Shown in pieces: positions 42,073 through 52,800 of a stretch of 64,000 nt of DNA. The position numbers and the translations under genes are program-made. The stretch's first letter is position 1. Each line of letters begins with the position of its first letter. The stretch comes from Cognataquiflexum aquatile (lineage in GTDB: Bacteria; Bacteroidota; Bacteroidia; Cytophagales; Cyclobacteriaceae). The stretch spans positions 1 through 64,000 of the forward strand of contig NZ_QMIK01000005.1 of NCBI RefSeq assembly GCF_003316845.1, in the 5' to 3' direction. The notes beneath the pieces were generated by a model. It worked only from the letters and a program-made list of their open reading frames with translations. It ran no database searches and was not told the origin of the DNA.

Positions 42073-43098
42073 ATGCAATTGAAGAATGATTTATTGATAC
42101 GTGCCGCAAAAGGCGAAAAAGTAGAAAGAACACCTGTGTGGCTGATGCGTCAGGCCGGAAGAATCCTTCCTGAATACCGTGCAGTCCGTGAAAGTGTCAG
42201 TGGTTTTATTGAATTGGCCCAAACACCGGAATTGGCAGCTGAGGTGACCATACAGCCTGTGGATATTTTGGATGTCGATGCGGCGATTATTTTTTCAGAC
42301 ATTTTGGTTATCCCTGAAGCGATGGGATTGCCTTATGAAATGCAGGAAAAGCGTGGACCTTGGTTTCCTGAGACTGTAAAGGATGTTTCTGACTTAAAGA
42401 AACTGAGAATTGCTGACGGAGTGGATGACCTCAGCTACGTAATCGAAGCGATCAAAATCACCAAAAAAGCGCTGAACGGCAGGGTTCCGTTGATTGGATT
42501 TGCCGGTGCGCCATGGACGATTTTCGCTTACATGGTCGAAGGGTCAGGAAGCAAGACTTTTTCCAAATCCAGGGCAATGCTTTATACACAACCGGAGTTT
42601 TCCCATAAACTGCTGCAGATGATTACCGACAGCACGATCAACTACCTGAAAGCACAGGTGGCGGCAGGGGCTAACCTGGTCCAGATATTTGACAGTTGGG
42701 CAGGTATCTTACCTCCAAACCATTACCTCGAATTCTCCCTTCCTTATATCTCCCAAATCTGCGATGCAATCGAAAATGTACCGACAACGGTTTTTGCGAA
42801 AGGTGCTTTTTTTGCGAGAAAAGAAATGGCATTGTTGAATTGCAGTACCATCGGTTTGGATTGGAATATGGGAATAGCCGAGTCAAGGGAATTGATCGGG
42901 CCGAATAAAACCTTGCAGGGAAATTTGGATCCCGCTGCTTTATATGGCAGCGCAAAGGAAGTCGAGGCGGCTACGAGAGAGATGATGGACCAATTCAAAG
43001 GGACGAGGCACATCGCAAACCTTGGTCATGGCGTCTATCCCGACATCGATCCTGAGATGGTGAAGGTGTTTATTCAGACGGTAAAAAGTTATTCCTAA
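42073..43098 (+). CDS. hemE: Uroporphyrinogen decarboxylase
   Basis: A 341-residue TIM-barrel enzyme. It has [16 protein letters not shown] near the N-terminus (active-site Arg pair), [42 protein letters not shown] and [13 protein letters not shown]. It decarboxylates the four acetate side chains of uroporphyrinogen III. hemC is at a different site (22709). Confidence 0.95.
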   Translation: MQLKNDLLIRAAKGEKVERTPVWLMRQAGRILPEYRAVRESVSGFIELAQTPELAAEVTIQPVDILDVDAAIIFSDILVIPEAMGLPYEMQEKRGPWFPETVKDVSDLKKLRIADGVDDLSYVIEAIKITKKALNGRVPLIGFAGAPWTIFAYMVEGSGSKTFSKSRAMLYTQPEFSHKLLQMITDSTINYLKAQVAAGANLVQIFDSWAGILPPNHYLEFSLPYISQICDAIENVPTTVFAKGAFFARKEMALLNCSTIGLDWNMGIAESRELIGPNKTLQGNLDPAALYGSAKEVEAATREMMDQFKGTRHIANLGHGVYPDIDPEMVKVFIQTVKSYS

Positions 43099-43108
43099 TT
43101 CTATTTAC

Positions 43109-43146
43109 CGCAATGGACGCAAAGGTTTCGCAAGGGTCGCAAAGGG
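43109..43146. repeat. CGCAAAGG 8-mer repeat, copy 2
   Basis: Degenerate units CGCAATGGA, CGCAAAGG, CGCAAGGG, CGCAAAGG after the hemE stop codon. Confidence 0.7.
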
Positions 43147-43217
43147 AGAAGTTATCGGTCAACATATATCTTATCACCACAGGACACTGGGCACTCAGAG
43201 AAAAATCTCTTTGCCGT

Positions 43218-43237
43218 TGTCAGTGTCCTCACTGACA
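43218..43237. repeat. REP-like palindrome
   Basis: TGTCAGTG and CACTGACA form a perfect 8-bp stem with a 4-nt TCCT loop. A nearby related segment (43180-43199) includes CAGGACACTGGG. There is no T-run, so it is not a normal terminator. It lies between convergent genes hemE and the MOSC gene. Confidence 0.75.
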
Positions 43238-43258
43238 CCTATTATTTGACTTCAATTA

Positions 43259-44059
43259 CTATTTCAAAAAAGGAACCACCTCATCCCCTATTCTAATCCT
43301 ATTTCCATTAAGCAAAAGCATATTCTGACCGAACATCACTTTGTGGTCGAAAGTCCTGTATGTTGCCAATGTCTTTAATGGTTCTTTGCCTTTTTCGGCA
43401 GTAACCTGATTGACGGTGGTCATCACACAGCGGGCACAGGGTTTGGTGATTTTGAATACAGCCCCACCCACTTTCACTTTGTCCCAAGTATCATCTTCAT
43501 AAGGTATCCCTCCCGCAAAAACTAAATTAGGCCTGAATCTGTCCATGGGAACAGGAACTTCCAGCCTTGTATTGAGCTCATCCAATGAAGCCTGACCGAT
43601 CAACAAATAGGGCATGGCATCCGCAAAACCAACCGATTCACTGTTGACAGCATACTTTGGGGATAATTTTCTTTCGGTAGATTCCGGCATGATGACTAGG
43701 TCACATTCCCTACCTAGCGTTTCTGAAAACCATTTGCTGACCTCCTGATCCACTATCTGCCCAATCACAACATCATCCCAAATGGTAACTGATAAAAAAT
43801 GATTTGTTTGGGGTTGAAAAGGAATCAGAATCCTATGTCCGAGGTCATTTTTGTGGTAAACCAAGAGACCGGAATCTCCCACCTCCACTTGCAAAAGGGC
43901 CATTTCAGGAAAGGTCCTTTGGGTCAGAAACATCCCCTCTTTATCTACCAACATCCACCTCCTGTCAAATTTCAACCCTCTTTCCTCCAAAACGGATTCT
44001 TGCAATCTGATACCACCAAGTGATTTGATAGGATAAATATATATGTCCTTTAGATACAT
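43259..44059 (-). CDS. MOSC domain protein (molybdenum cofactor sulfurase-like)
   Basis: A 266-residue protein with an N-terminal beta-barrel domain (IYIYPIKSLGGIRLQESVLEERGL) and a C-terminal MOSC domain (PVPMDRFRPNLVFAGG) carrying the conserved Cys in KPCARCVMTTV. Relatives are mARC-type and YcbX-type N-hydroxylated base reductases that bind Moco. No electron-transfer partner is fused or adjacent. Confidence 0.9.
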   Translation of the reverse strand: MYLKDIYIYPIKSLGGIRLQESVLEERGLKFDRRWMLVDKEGMFLTQRTFPEMALLQVEVGDSGLLVYHKNDLGHRILIPFQPQTNHFLSVTIWDDVVIGQIVDQEVSKWFSETLGRECDLVIMPESTERKLSPKYAVNSESVGFADAMPYLLIGQASLDELNTRLEVPVPMDRFRPNLVFAGGIPYEDDTWDKVKVGGAVFKITKPCARCVMTTVNQVTAEKGKEPLKTLATYRTFDHKVMFGQNMLLLNGNRIRIGDEVVPFLK

Positions 44060-44176
44060 TTTGGGCTAAATTTTAAGGATAAATCAGTTTTGGGATAGTA
44101 CATCTGAGAATGCTATGGAAAGGATTTGAACTCAGAAAAGTGGCATTATCATCTGATTACCATGCTTTGGAATCCC

Positions 44177-44413
44177 TCAACGCCATTCCTTGAGTCTGTC
44201 AGGGATCTGCTGCGGGATAAATTTGGTAACAATATTGCGTATCGGGTTTTCTCCGCCATTACTCCAAGCATAGAACGGGTTGAAAAATTGGTAAGCAATG
44301 GTGTTTTTGGAGGATTGTTGGGAATAAAAAAATGCTGTCCCGATACATATCAGGAAGACGAATGCCCATTTTTTGCGCTCTTTGTCTCTTTTTCTTTTGT
44401 CAAAAACCTTCAT
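44177..44413 (-). CDS. Small single-span membrane protein
   Basis: A 78-residue ORF with a very basic N-terminus (MKVFDKRKRDKERKKW), a membrane segment (AFVFLICIGTAFFYSQ) and a polar C-terminus. The minus-strand sequence just upstream has TATCTTAG, close to the -7 consensus. It is chosen over the antisense ORF at 44126-44467 which has less protein-like composition. I do not recognise the family. Confidence 0.45.
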   Translation of the reverse strand: MKVFDKRKRDKERKKWAFVFLICIGTAFFYSQQSSKNTIAYQFFNPFYAWSNGGENPIRNIVTKFIPQQIPDRLKEWR

Positions 44414-44467
44414 ACGGCTAAGATACAGATAAGAATAAAAAAGTTGCATCAATTAAAGAAAAAATAA

Positions 44468-45152
44468 CAATTTCAGAATAAAAATCATAATCAGATATGG
44501 ACGCCCAAAAAGAATTACCGCTTAGAATGAATAACAATACCTCGAATGTTTCAACTTAATTCAGTAAAATAAAAGATAACAGCGCATGCAGTTATGTCCG
44601 AATATCCATTAATTGATTGTATGGTTTGACTTATTTTTTATTTAAAAATCAACCGGTTTTTTATAGGAAAAAAGCCCCGGTTTTTCTTAAAAAATGTGTC
44701 TGTTTAGGTGCGATTTTTTAACAAAGCAACTCCATTTTTTTGCTATTTTAAAAACAATGTCCGGGGAAAATATTGGCCTGTATAGACCTGATAACTGATG
44801 GATTATCGCAAGTTTATCCAATATGCAAAAATAAGCTTACTACATGGTAATTGGATATGATTTCCGATTAAACCAACCAAACAGTTAATTTTCAAGGTCA
44901 ATTTTCACATTTTTAATAAAACCGAAAAATTTTAAGTATTCGAAAAATTCAAACGTTTTCGGTTGCTGAATTTGTTGGTAAAAGTTGATTTTGTTAACGA
45001 TTAACAAAAAATAACATTATTCTGTTAACACCCACTTGACCAAAAGCCCTAGAGGGCAAATGTTAAAAATTGCAAAATATAATTTAAACATTCAATTTAG
45101 AATTGAAATCAACTACACAAACAATTTCGTTTTTTTCAAAACAACAAACCCT
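44468..45152. other. Long AT-rich upstream region of susC
   Basis: This 685-bp region has no supportable gene. It holds two GTTAAC palindromes (44993-44998 and 45023-45028) 30 bp apart, with a further GATTAAC between. This could be an operator for regulation of the susCD locus. No SusR-like or anti-sigma regulator gene is adjacent. Confidence 0.5.
44993..45028. promoter_or_regulatory. Paired GTTAAC palindromes upstream of susC
   Basis: Two identical 6-bp palindromes GTTAAC occur 30 bp apart (about three helical turns), with GATTAAC between, 125-160 bp upstream of the susC ATG. AT-rich DNA makes chance matches likely, so this is a weak call. Confidence 0.25.
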
Positions 45153-48100
45153 ATGAGAAATTATTTACAAAAACTAAAGGCCTTTGCCCTGATGTCAGTA
45201 CTGATGGTGATCAGTATTACTTCGGCATTTGCTCAAAGCCGGGAAGTATCAGGAACTGTCCTGGACGCCACCCTTAAAGATCCCCTTCCGGGAGTAACAA
45301 TCCTAGTCAAAGGAACTACCCGTGGGACCACCACTGACTTGGATGGAAAATTTAAGCTTTCTATTAACCAGGGAGATGAAACTTTGGTCTTCTCCTTCGT
45401 AGGTTTCACTGCACAGGAAGTAGCAATTGGAAACCAGAGTGTTTTCAACGTTGAATTGGCTGAGGATATCCAAAGCCTTCAAGAAGCTGTCGTAACAGGT
45501 TACGGTACTCAGGACAAGAAGGAAATCACCTCTGCTGTGACCAATGTAGGTTCAGAGCAATTTAACCGTGGTAACTTCCCTAATCCTACCCAATTGCTTC
45601 AAGGTAAGGTAGCAGGTCTCTCTGTAACAAGGGCAGGTGGTAACCCAAATAACGCCCCTGTATTGAGATTAAGAGGTATTTCTTCTTTCGGTGCCAACCA
45701 ATCTCCATTGATCGTATTGGATGGTGTTATTGGTGCAACTCTTGATGCAATAGACCCCAATGATATCGAGTCATTTGATGTACTGAAAGATGCCTCAGCT
45801 TCGGCAATATATGGAACTAGAGGTGCAGCCGGTGTAATCTTGATTACAACCAAAAAGGGTTCATCCAAAAAAGGAATTTCTACTGTAACCATCAATACTT
45901 TTGGGGCTGTTGAAGTTCCTACAAACCTTATCCCTATTCTTTCTCCGGAAGAATTTGTGGCAAGAGGTGGAACTGATTATGGGTCAAGAACAGACTGGAG
46001 AGACGAAATTACCCAAACAGCCTTGAATGGAACCGTAAACGCATCTATCACAGGTGGTTTTGAAAATACCAACTACCTTGCTTCTGTCAATTACCGAAAT
46101 AACGATGGTGTAGTAAAAGGAACCAACAGGGAAACGTTGAACACACGTTTCAACCTTAACCATGGAGCTTTACAAAATAGGCTCAGAATGAATATGGGAT
46201 TGGCCTACACCCAAACAACAGCAATAGATGTTAATGCTGAGGCAGTAAGATACGGAACTATTTACAATCCTACGGCTCCAATCTTCGAAAGAGATTACAA
46301 TCCTGCCGAAGAAACTGCAGCTCAAAGGGAAACAAGATTGGCAACTGCAGAAAGGAATTTTGGAGGTTATTTCCAGAGACCAGTGTTTGATTTTTTCAAC
46401 CCTGTGGCTCTGATCAACCAACAAGAGTTTACTACTGATGTTAAGAATGCTATTTATTCTTATAGATTAGAATACGATTTGAGCGATAAATTTACGATCT
46501 CATCCCAGTTTTCTGAAGATAGGTTAACAGTAAATGGCACTCAATTCTTTTCCTATCAGGATAATCAGGTTGGTTTTGGTACCAGCGGCCAAGCAGGTCA
46601 GAATTTTTTCAACAAAACCACCAGTATCATAAACGGTCTTCTCCGATATGAGGACGAGATTTTCGATAAAATGGAATTGACTTTAGTTGGAGGTGTTGAA
46701 TCACAAATCTTTAACGAAAACGGCTTCAATGCTGCATCTGCCAGATATCTTTTTGATCAAGGTCCTAATAACCTTGGTGCAGGTGGTCTGAGATTTGGTA
46801 ATGGTACAGGGATGGGTTCTTTTGCCACGAGGGCAGTCTTGAATTCTGTGTTTGGAAGAGCAAACTTTAATTATAACAATACTTACTTCTTCTCTGCCTC
46901 TTTAAGATCTGAAACATATTCAGGATTTGGTAAAGATAATCAGACAGGTACTTTCCCTGCTTTTTCTTTGGGTGCTGATTTGACACAAGTATTGGATATG
47001 GGGCCATTTAGCCAATTCAAGCCAAGAGCTTCCTTTGGTATTGTAGGTCAATTGCCTCCATCACCTACTTTGGCATTGGGTATTTTCGGAAATGGAAACA
47101 GGATTCCTTTGAATCTTGCTGATCCAATCCAATCTGTATTTGTAGGTGTTAACCAACTAACAAATCCCAACCCTCAATTGAAGTGGGAAACCGTTCAAGA
47201 ATTTAACTTCGGTATAGATTACGGATTGTTGAATGGAAAAATCACGGGTACCATGGATTATTGGCAAAGAAATATCTCTGACCTTTTGTTCAATACCCAA
47301 GTTCCTGTAGGAGCTCCTAACGAATTCGATCCAGGGAACTTCTACACTGCTACCTCTATTTGGGCAAATATTGCAGATCTTTCAAGTGCAGGCTTTGAAT
47401 TCTTGGTTAATGTAAACAATATAAAACTTGGGGCTGTCACTTGGAATCCTTCTGCAAACTTCACAATATACAAAAGAACTACTATAGAAAGGATTGGCGT
47501 AGGATCCATCAGCTTACCTGAAATCCGTCAGGCAACACCTGGAGCTCCGGGACAAAACAACAACGAGATCGTATGGAACAGAGTAGGTGATCAAATTGGT
47601 AACTTCTATGGACCTAAATTCATTGGCTTGACTGAAAACGGAGAATACATCCTAAGCACAGAAAGACCTGAAGAATTTGAAAACTTAGGAAACGGTCTTC
47701 CAACCGGAGATTTCGGTTTTTCAAACTCCTTCTCTTATAAGAACTGGGATTTGAATTTCTTGTTAAGAGGCAGCTGGGGCCACATGATATATAACTCTTT
47801 CAGAGGTTTCTATGAAAATGCCGATGCTTCATCCAATACCTGGAACTCAGTCATAACAAAAAATACCCCAACCAACCCACTTGTGATTTCTACACCTACT
47901 TTCTCTGACCTTTATTTGGAAAGAGGAGATTTCGTCAGGTTGGACAACTTACAGTTGGGCTATAACCTTCCTGTGAAATCAGCTTCAATCAGTAGTTTCA
48001 GATTGTACGGTGGTGTTCAAAACCTTTTCACGATCACACAGTTTTCAGGTGTAGATCCTGAAGTAAGATGGACAGATGGAGGAAATCCGTTGGCACCTGG

Positions 48101-48170
48101 TATAGAAAGAAGAAATACCTACTTCGTACCTAGAGTTTGGACCGCAGGTTTAACATTTACATTAAAATAA
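45153..48170 (+). CDS. SusC/RagA family TonB-linked outer-membrane protein
   Basis: A 1005-residue TonB-dependent transporter: signal peptide (MRNYLQKLKAFALMSVLMVI...FAQ), N-terminal carboxypeptidase-regulatory-like domain (EVSGTVLDATLKDPLPGVTI), TonB-dependent plug (GYGTQDKKEITSAVTNVG, LLQGKVAGLSV, LIVLDGVIG, DVLKDASASAIYGTRGAAGVILI) and a 22-stranded barrel, ending in a C-terminal LTFTLK. It imports the unknown substrate bound by SusD. The ATG at 45153 is preferred to an upstream start at 45036. It has an unusually long leader. Confidence 0.95.
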   Translation: MRNYLQKLKAFALMSVLMVISITSAFAQSREVSGTVLDATLKDPLPGVTILVKGTTRGTTTDLDGKFKLSINQGDETLVFSFVGFTAQEVAIGNQSVFNVELAEDIQSLQEAVVTGYGTQDKKEITSAVTNVGSEQFNRGNFPNPTQLLQGKVAGLSVTRAGGNPNNAPVLRLRGISSFGANQSPLIVLDGVIGATLDAIDPNDIESFDVLKDASASAIYGTRGAAGVILITTKKGSSKKGISTVTINTFGAVEVPTNLIPILSPEEFVARGGTDYGSRTDWRDEITQTALNGTVNASITGGFENTNYLASVNYRNNDGVVKGTNRETLNTRFNLNHGALQNRLRMNMGLAYTQTTAIDVNAEAVRYGTIYNPTAPIFERDYNPAEETAAQRETRLATAERNFGGYFQRPVFDFFNPVALINQQEFTTDVKNAIYSYRLEYDLSDKFTISSQFSEDRLTVNGTQFFSYQDNQVGFGTSGQAGQNFFNKTTSIINGLLRYEDEIFDKMELTLVGGVESQIFNENGFNAASARYLFDQGPNNLGAGGLRFGNGTGMGSFATRAVLNSVFGRANFNYNNTYFFSASLRSETYSGFGKDNQTGTFPAFSLGADLTQVLDMGPFSQFKPRASFGIVGQLPPSPTLALGIFGNGNRIPLNLADPIQSVFVGVNQLTNPNPQLKWETVQEFNFGIDYGLLNGKITGTMDYWQRNISDLLFNTQVPVGAPNEFDPGNFYTATSIWANIADLSSAGFEFLVNVNNIKLGAVTWNPSANFTIYKRTTIERIGVGSISLPEIRQATPGAPGQNNNEIVWNRVGDQIGNFYGPKFIGLTENGEYILSTERPEEFENLGNGLPTGDFGFSNSFSYKNWDLNFLLRGSWGHMIYNSFRGFYENADASSNTWNSVITKNTPTNPLVISTPTFSDLYLERGDFVRLDNLQLGYNLPVKSASISSFRLYGGVQNLFTITQFSGVDPEVRWTDGGNPLAPGIERRNTYFVPRVWTAGLTFTLK

Positions 48171-48189
48171 CATAAACTCAAAATATAAT

Positions 48190-49707
48190 ATGTTACGATC
48201 AATTAAATCATTATTAGTTGGAGGTCTTGTGGCAGTAGCCATGGGGTCATGCTGGGAGTTAGAACAAGAAGTTCTGACAGGGGTAACTCAAGAGGATTTG
48301 GCAAATAGCAATCGTCCTGAGTTGATTGAAGTACTGAAGCAGTCTGCCTATGCCGCAGTTGTCGGCAACTGGGGAGGTCACGGCGGTATGTGGAGTATCA
48401 ATGAAGTATCTTCTGACCAAATGGCAATCCCGCACAAAGGGGCTGACTGGGAAGATGGTGGTATCTGGCTTAGGAATCATAGACATACTTGGGCCACGGG
48501 TGATGGGGCATACAATGGTGCTTGGCAATATTGCTTTAGGATCGTTGGTGAAACCAACCTATTGCTGCAGCAATACCCGGACGTTGAAGCCTTGGGTGCT
48601 GAATTAAGAATCCTAAGAGCCTTGGCTTATCTTTGGTTGATTGACAACTTCGGAAATGTTCCTATCATTATAGAAACAGACAGAGGTGGAAATCCTGCCC
48701 AAAATACAAGGGCTGAAGTTTTTGCATTCATCGAAAAGAGTATCAAGGATAATGTAGAATTACTTCCAAAAACCAATGTAAAGACCAACTTGAATTATTG
48801 GACTGCACATATGATTTTGGCCAAACTTTATCTGAATGCAGAAGTGTATTTGAGTGCCACTCCAGGTGTATTGGATCCATCCAAAGGAAAATGGGCAGAA
48901 GCAGAAGCTGCTTTGAACGTGATCATCAATTCAGGTCAGTACAGTTTGACACCAAACTTCTTCCAAAATTTCTCAGCTACGAATGCTAACTCAACTGAGA
49001 ACATGTTCACGCTTCCTTATGATGCCAATAATGCCGGTGGCTTCAACATCCACCAATCAAGTCTTCATTATGTCAACCAAGCTACTTTTAACTTACAAGA
49101 ACAACCTTGGAACGGTTACACTGCATTAGAGGATTTTTACAATAGCTTTGAGCCAGGTGACCTAAGAAAAGGTTCATTAAGAGAAGGAATTCAGAGATCA
49201 TCTACCGGAGTGGAACTCATAGATGCTTCAGCCGAACCAACTGATCCTGATGGCCCGGTTGTAAACTTCACTCCTAAGATCAACATGTTGGCGCCAAATG
49301 CATTTAGGCAAGCTGGAACTAGAACCAATAAATTTGAAATCCCCCTAGGTGCTGCAAACAGCTTGAACAATGATTTCCCAATCTTCAGATATGGAGATGT
49401 GATCTTGATGAAAGCCGAATGTGCCTGGAAACTTGGAAGAACTGCTGAGGCACTTGCTCTAGCCAATCAATTAAGAACAAGATCTTCTGCTCCTCCTTTG
49501 ACGACTATTAATGCTGCTATTTTATTGTCAGAAAGAGGCAAAGAGTTTTACGCCGAAGGTCAAAGAAGGTCAGATTTGATCAGATTTGGGAGATTTAATG
49601 ATGCGTGGTGGGAAAAGCCAGCTTCTCAGCCTTTCAGAACATTGTTCCCGATTCCTCAAAACCAGCTTCAGGCCAATCCTAACCTGAAACAAAACCCTGG
49701 GTATTAA
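48190..49707 (+). CDS. SusD/RagB family substrate-binding lipoprotein
   Basis: A 505-residue lipoprotein with lipobox MGSC and a C-terminus NPNLKQNPGY, the SusD family signature. TPR-like N-terminal helices include ILRALAYLWLIDNFGNVPII and the C-terminal RYGDVILMKAECAWKLG. It caps SusC and binds the substrate at the cell surface. It starts 20 nt after susC. Confidence 0.94.
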   Translation: MLRSIKSLLVGGLVAVAMGSCWELEQEVLTGVTQEDLANSNRPELIEVLKQSAYAAVVGNWGGHGGMWSINEVSSDQMAIPHKGADWEDGGIWLRNHRHTWATGDGAYNGAWQYCFRIVGETNLLLQQYPDVEALGAELRILRALAYLWLIDNFGNVPIIIETDRGGNPAQNTRAEVFAFIEKSIKDNVELLPKTNVKTNLNYWTAHMILAKLYLNAEVYLSATPGVLDPSKGKWAEAEAALNVIINSGQYSLTPNFFQNFSATNANSTENMFTLPYDANNAGGFNIHQSSLHYVNQATFNLQEQPWNGYTALEDFYNSFEPGDLRKGSLREGIQRSSTGVELIDASAEPTDPDGPVVNFTPKINMLAPNAFRQAGTRTNKFEIPLGAANSLNNDFPIFRYGDVILMKAECAWKLGRTAEALALANQLRTRSSAPPLTTINAAILLSERGKEFYAEGQRRSDLIRFGRFNDAWWEKPASQPFRTLFPIPQNQLQANPNLKQNPGY

Positions 49708-49733
49708 TCCCGATATTTTGATATCAGAATGAT

Positions 49734-49765
49734 AAAAGAAGTGCACAGACGTGCACTTCTTTTTG
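49734..49765 (+). terminator. Strong hairpin terminator between susD and the first VCBS gene
   Basis: AAAAGAAGTGCAC (49734-49746) pairs perfectly with GTGCACTTCTTTT (49751-49763) around AGAC, followed by T. The 13-bp stem is strong. It splits susCD from the downstream VCBS genes or attenuates readthrough. Confidence 0.9.
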
Positions 49766-49823
49766 ATTTAATGGATACCTTCGAATTTGTAAAAAACCAA
49801 TATCCCAAATTAATCCTTTCCCA

Positions 49824-52800
49824 ATGTCATTGGTGATTAGCCGATTCTTCATTCTCATTCCCTCCTTCCTATTGTTGTTTTCCTGTTCCAAAAAAGAGGA
49901 AGAGACATTGAAGCTATTTGAGCTTATGCCAAAAGAAAAGACAGGAATCGACTTTAATAATAATCTCAACTACAACGAAAAATTCAACCCATATCTTTTT
50001 AGAAATTTTTATAACGGAGCCGGGGTAGCCCTTGGCGATATCAACAATGACGGTTTGGTTGATGTTTTTTTGGCCGGCAACCAGCAGGCAAACAAGCTTT
50101 ACCTCAACAAGGGAAATTTCCAATTCGAAGATATTACCGGAAAAGCAGGATTGGCTGTACCCGGAATCTGGGCTACAGGAGTCAGCATGGCCGACATCAA
50201 CGGTGACGGTTGGCTGGACATCTATGTCTGTAAATCGGGACCTTTGGGCGGACCTCAGCGATACAATGAACTTTTTATCAACAACGGTGACCTGACTTTC
50301 ACTGAGAAAGCCAAGGAATACGGAATCGCCGATGAAGGACTTTCCCAACATGCGGTATTTTTTGACTATGACAAAGACGGCGATTTAGACATGTATTTGT
50401 TGAATAATTCCGCAAGGTCTATCGGCGTAAATGACCTCCGGATCGGACAAAGAGATACCCGAGATCCTTTTGGTGGAAATAAGCTTTACCGAAATGACAG
50501 CGGGAAATATACAGATGTCAGCGAATCGGCGGGAATTTATGGTTCTGCCATCGGCTATGGATTGGGCGTGACAGTAGCTGACCTCAATAAGGATGGTTGG
50601 CCGGACTTGTATGTCTCCAATGATTTTTTTGAAAAAGACTACCTCTATATCAATAATGGCGACGGTACCTTTAGCGAATCTCTCGAAGACATGATGACTG
50701 AAATCAGCATGGGTTCTATGGGTGCCGACATCGCCGACTTGGACAATGACGGTTGGCAGGATGTCTTTGTCACTGAAATGCTTCCGGCTACCATGGCGAG
50801 GGTAAAAACCAAAACACCTTTTGAGGAGTGGGATAAGTACGAAGCCAATGTCTCAGGGGGATATTTCCATCAGTTTACCAGAAACACACTTCAAAGAAAC
50901 CTGGGTTTCCAACCAAATAGCAATCAGGTTCATTTTTCAGAAATCAGCAGACAATCCGGCGTGCATGCTACAGATTGGAGTTGGGGAGCATTGATTTTTG
51001 ATACAGACAATGACGGACTCAAAGATATTTTTGTAGCGAATGGCATTGTCAAAGACCTGACAGATTTTGATTATGTCGACTATTATGTCAACAACCAAGA
51101 CCTGATCGCCCAGTTTAGACGGGACAGTATCCTATTGACCAAGATGATCGATGAGTTTCCTTCCAATCCTCAGATGAATTTTCTTTTTAAGAACCAAGGT
51201 AATTTCACTTTCAATAACCAAGCCGCAGAATCAGGAATGGAGCAATTGACATTTTCTACCGGGGCGGCTTATGCGGACCTTGATAATGACGGTGATTTGG
51301 ACCTTGTGGTGAATAACCTGAACGGCGAAGTGTCGGTATTTAAAAACAACAGCCGTGAGATCAACAAGAACCATTTCCTTCAGTTGGACCTAAAAGGCCA
51401 ATTTGGAACCCAAGTGACACTTTTTGCCGGAAATGATCTGTTCTTTGCGGAGCACAATCCGGTCAAAGGCTATATGTCTTCCGTAGATCATAAGCTTCAT
51501 TTTGGTCTTGGACAGGTAGAGAAAATTGATTCCGTGATCGTCCTTTGGCCAAATGGAAAAGCAACAAAGTTAACCGATGTATTACCGGATCAATTGTTGG
51601 TATTGGACCCTTCCAAAGCGACTGAAGATTGGAAATCTGTCAAGGCGGCTACGAATCCCCTCCTCCTGCCCTCTTCCATCAAACTCCCATGGAAGCATCG
51701 CGAAAGTGATTTTATAGATTTTGACAGGGACAGGCTGCGGTTCCATATGATCTCCAATGAAGGACCAAAAATGGCTGTCGGTGACATCAATGCAGATGGA
51801 CTCGATGATCTATTTCTTCCCGGTGCCAAGGGTCAGGTATCTTCTGTCTACACCCAAAAGCCTTCGGGAGACTTTCAAATCCACCAAACATTCGACGCTG
51901 ATTCAATAGCCGAAGATGTAGACGGGTTGTTTTTTGATGCGGATGGAGATAGGGACTTAGACTTATACGCAGTAAGCGGGAGTTTGGAATTCAGTGCTTT
52001 CAACATGAATTACCTTGACAGGCTTTACCTCAACAATGGCCAGGGAAATTTCACCAAAACGAAAGAAAGCCTCCCGATGGTTTTTCAGAGTTCCTCTTTT
52101 GCCAAAGCATTTGACCATAACGGAGATGGAAAAATGGACCTTTTGATCGGAACGAGAACAGTGCCATTTGCTTACGGAGTTCCGGGTGATGTGACTCTAT
52201 TGGAAAATCAGGGCAATGCTGTTTTTGTGGATAAAACCATGGAGTTTGCTCCGGAATTGAAGAATATCGGAATGACAAGGGATGCCTGGATCGGGGATTT
52301 GGATGGGGATGGGATAGCTGAAATCCTGATAACCGGCGAATGGATGCCCCTCAAGGTCTTTAAAAAAACCAATGGAAAATATAATGACGCCTCTTCTGCA
52401 TTTGGATTTGAAAATACCGGGGGTCTTTGGAATACCCTCCACGTAGCCGATGTCAATGGAGACGGGCTTCCGGATATTCTGGCAGGAAACTCGGGAACGA
52501 ATACTCGTCTCCATGCTTCTCCTGAAAAACCATTGCAATTACAAATCAACGACTTCGACCAAAACGGAAGCATAGAGCAAATCCTAACCCAGTATGAAGG
52601 CGATAGTACCTATCCTTTCTTATTGAAGCCAACCCTTATCAAGCAATTACCGGTCTTGCGCAAGCAGTTGTTGACTTATGATGCCTATAAAAACAAAAGA
52701 TTGGAGGATTTATTTCCTCAGGAGATTTTGTCCCGAAACATGGTCCTAAACGTACATACTTTAGAAACGAGTCTGTTTATAAATCAGGGAAATGGTACAT

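Noticed and set aside
44126-44467. 113-residue plus-strand frame opposite the small membrane protein
   Set aside because: No signal peptide, family or promoter; the minus-strand frame has a membrane protein pattern.
45153-49707. Standard polysaccharide utilisation locus
   Set aside because: SusC and SusD are present but no glycoside hydrolase, lyase, sulfatase or SusR-type regulator accompanies them.
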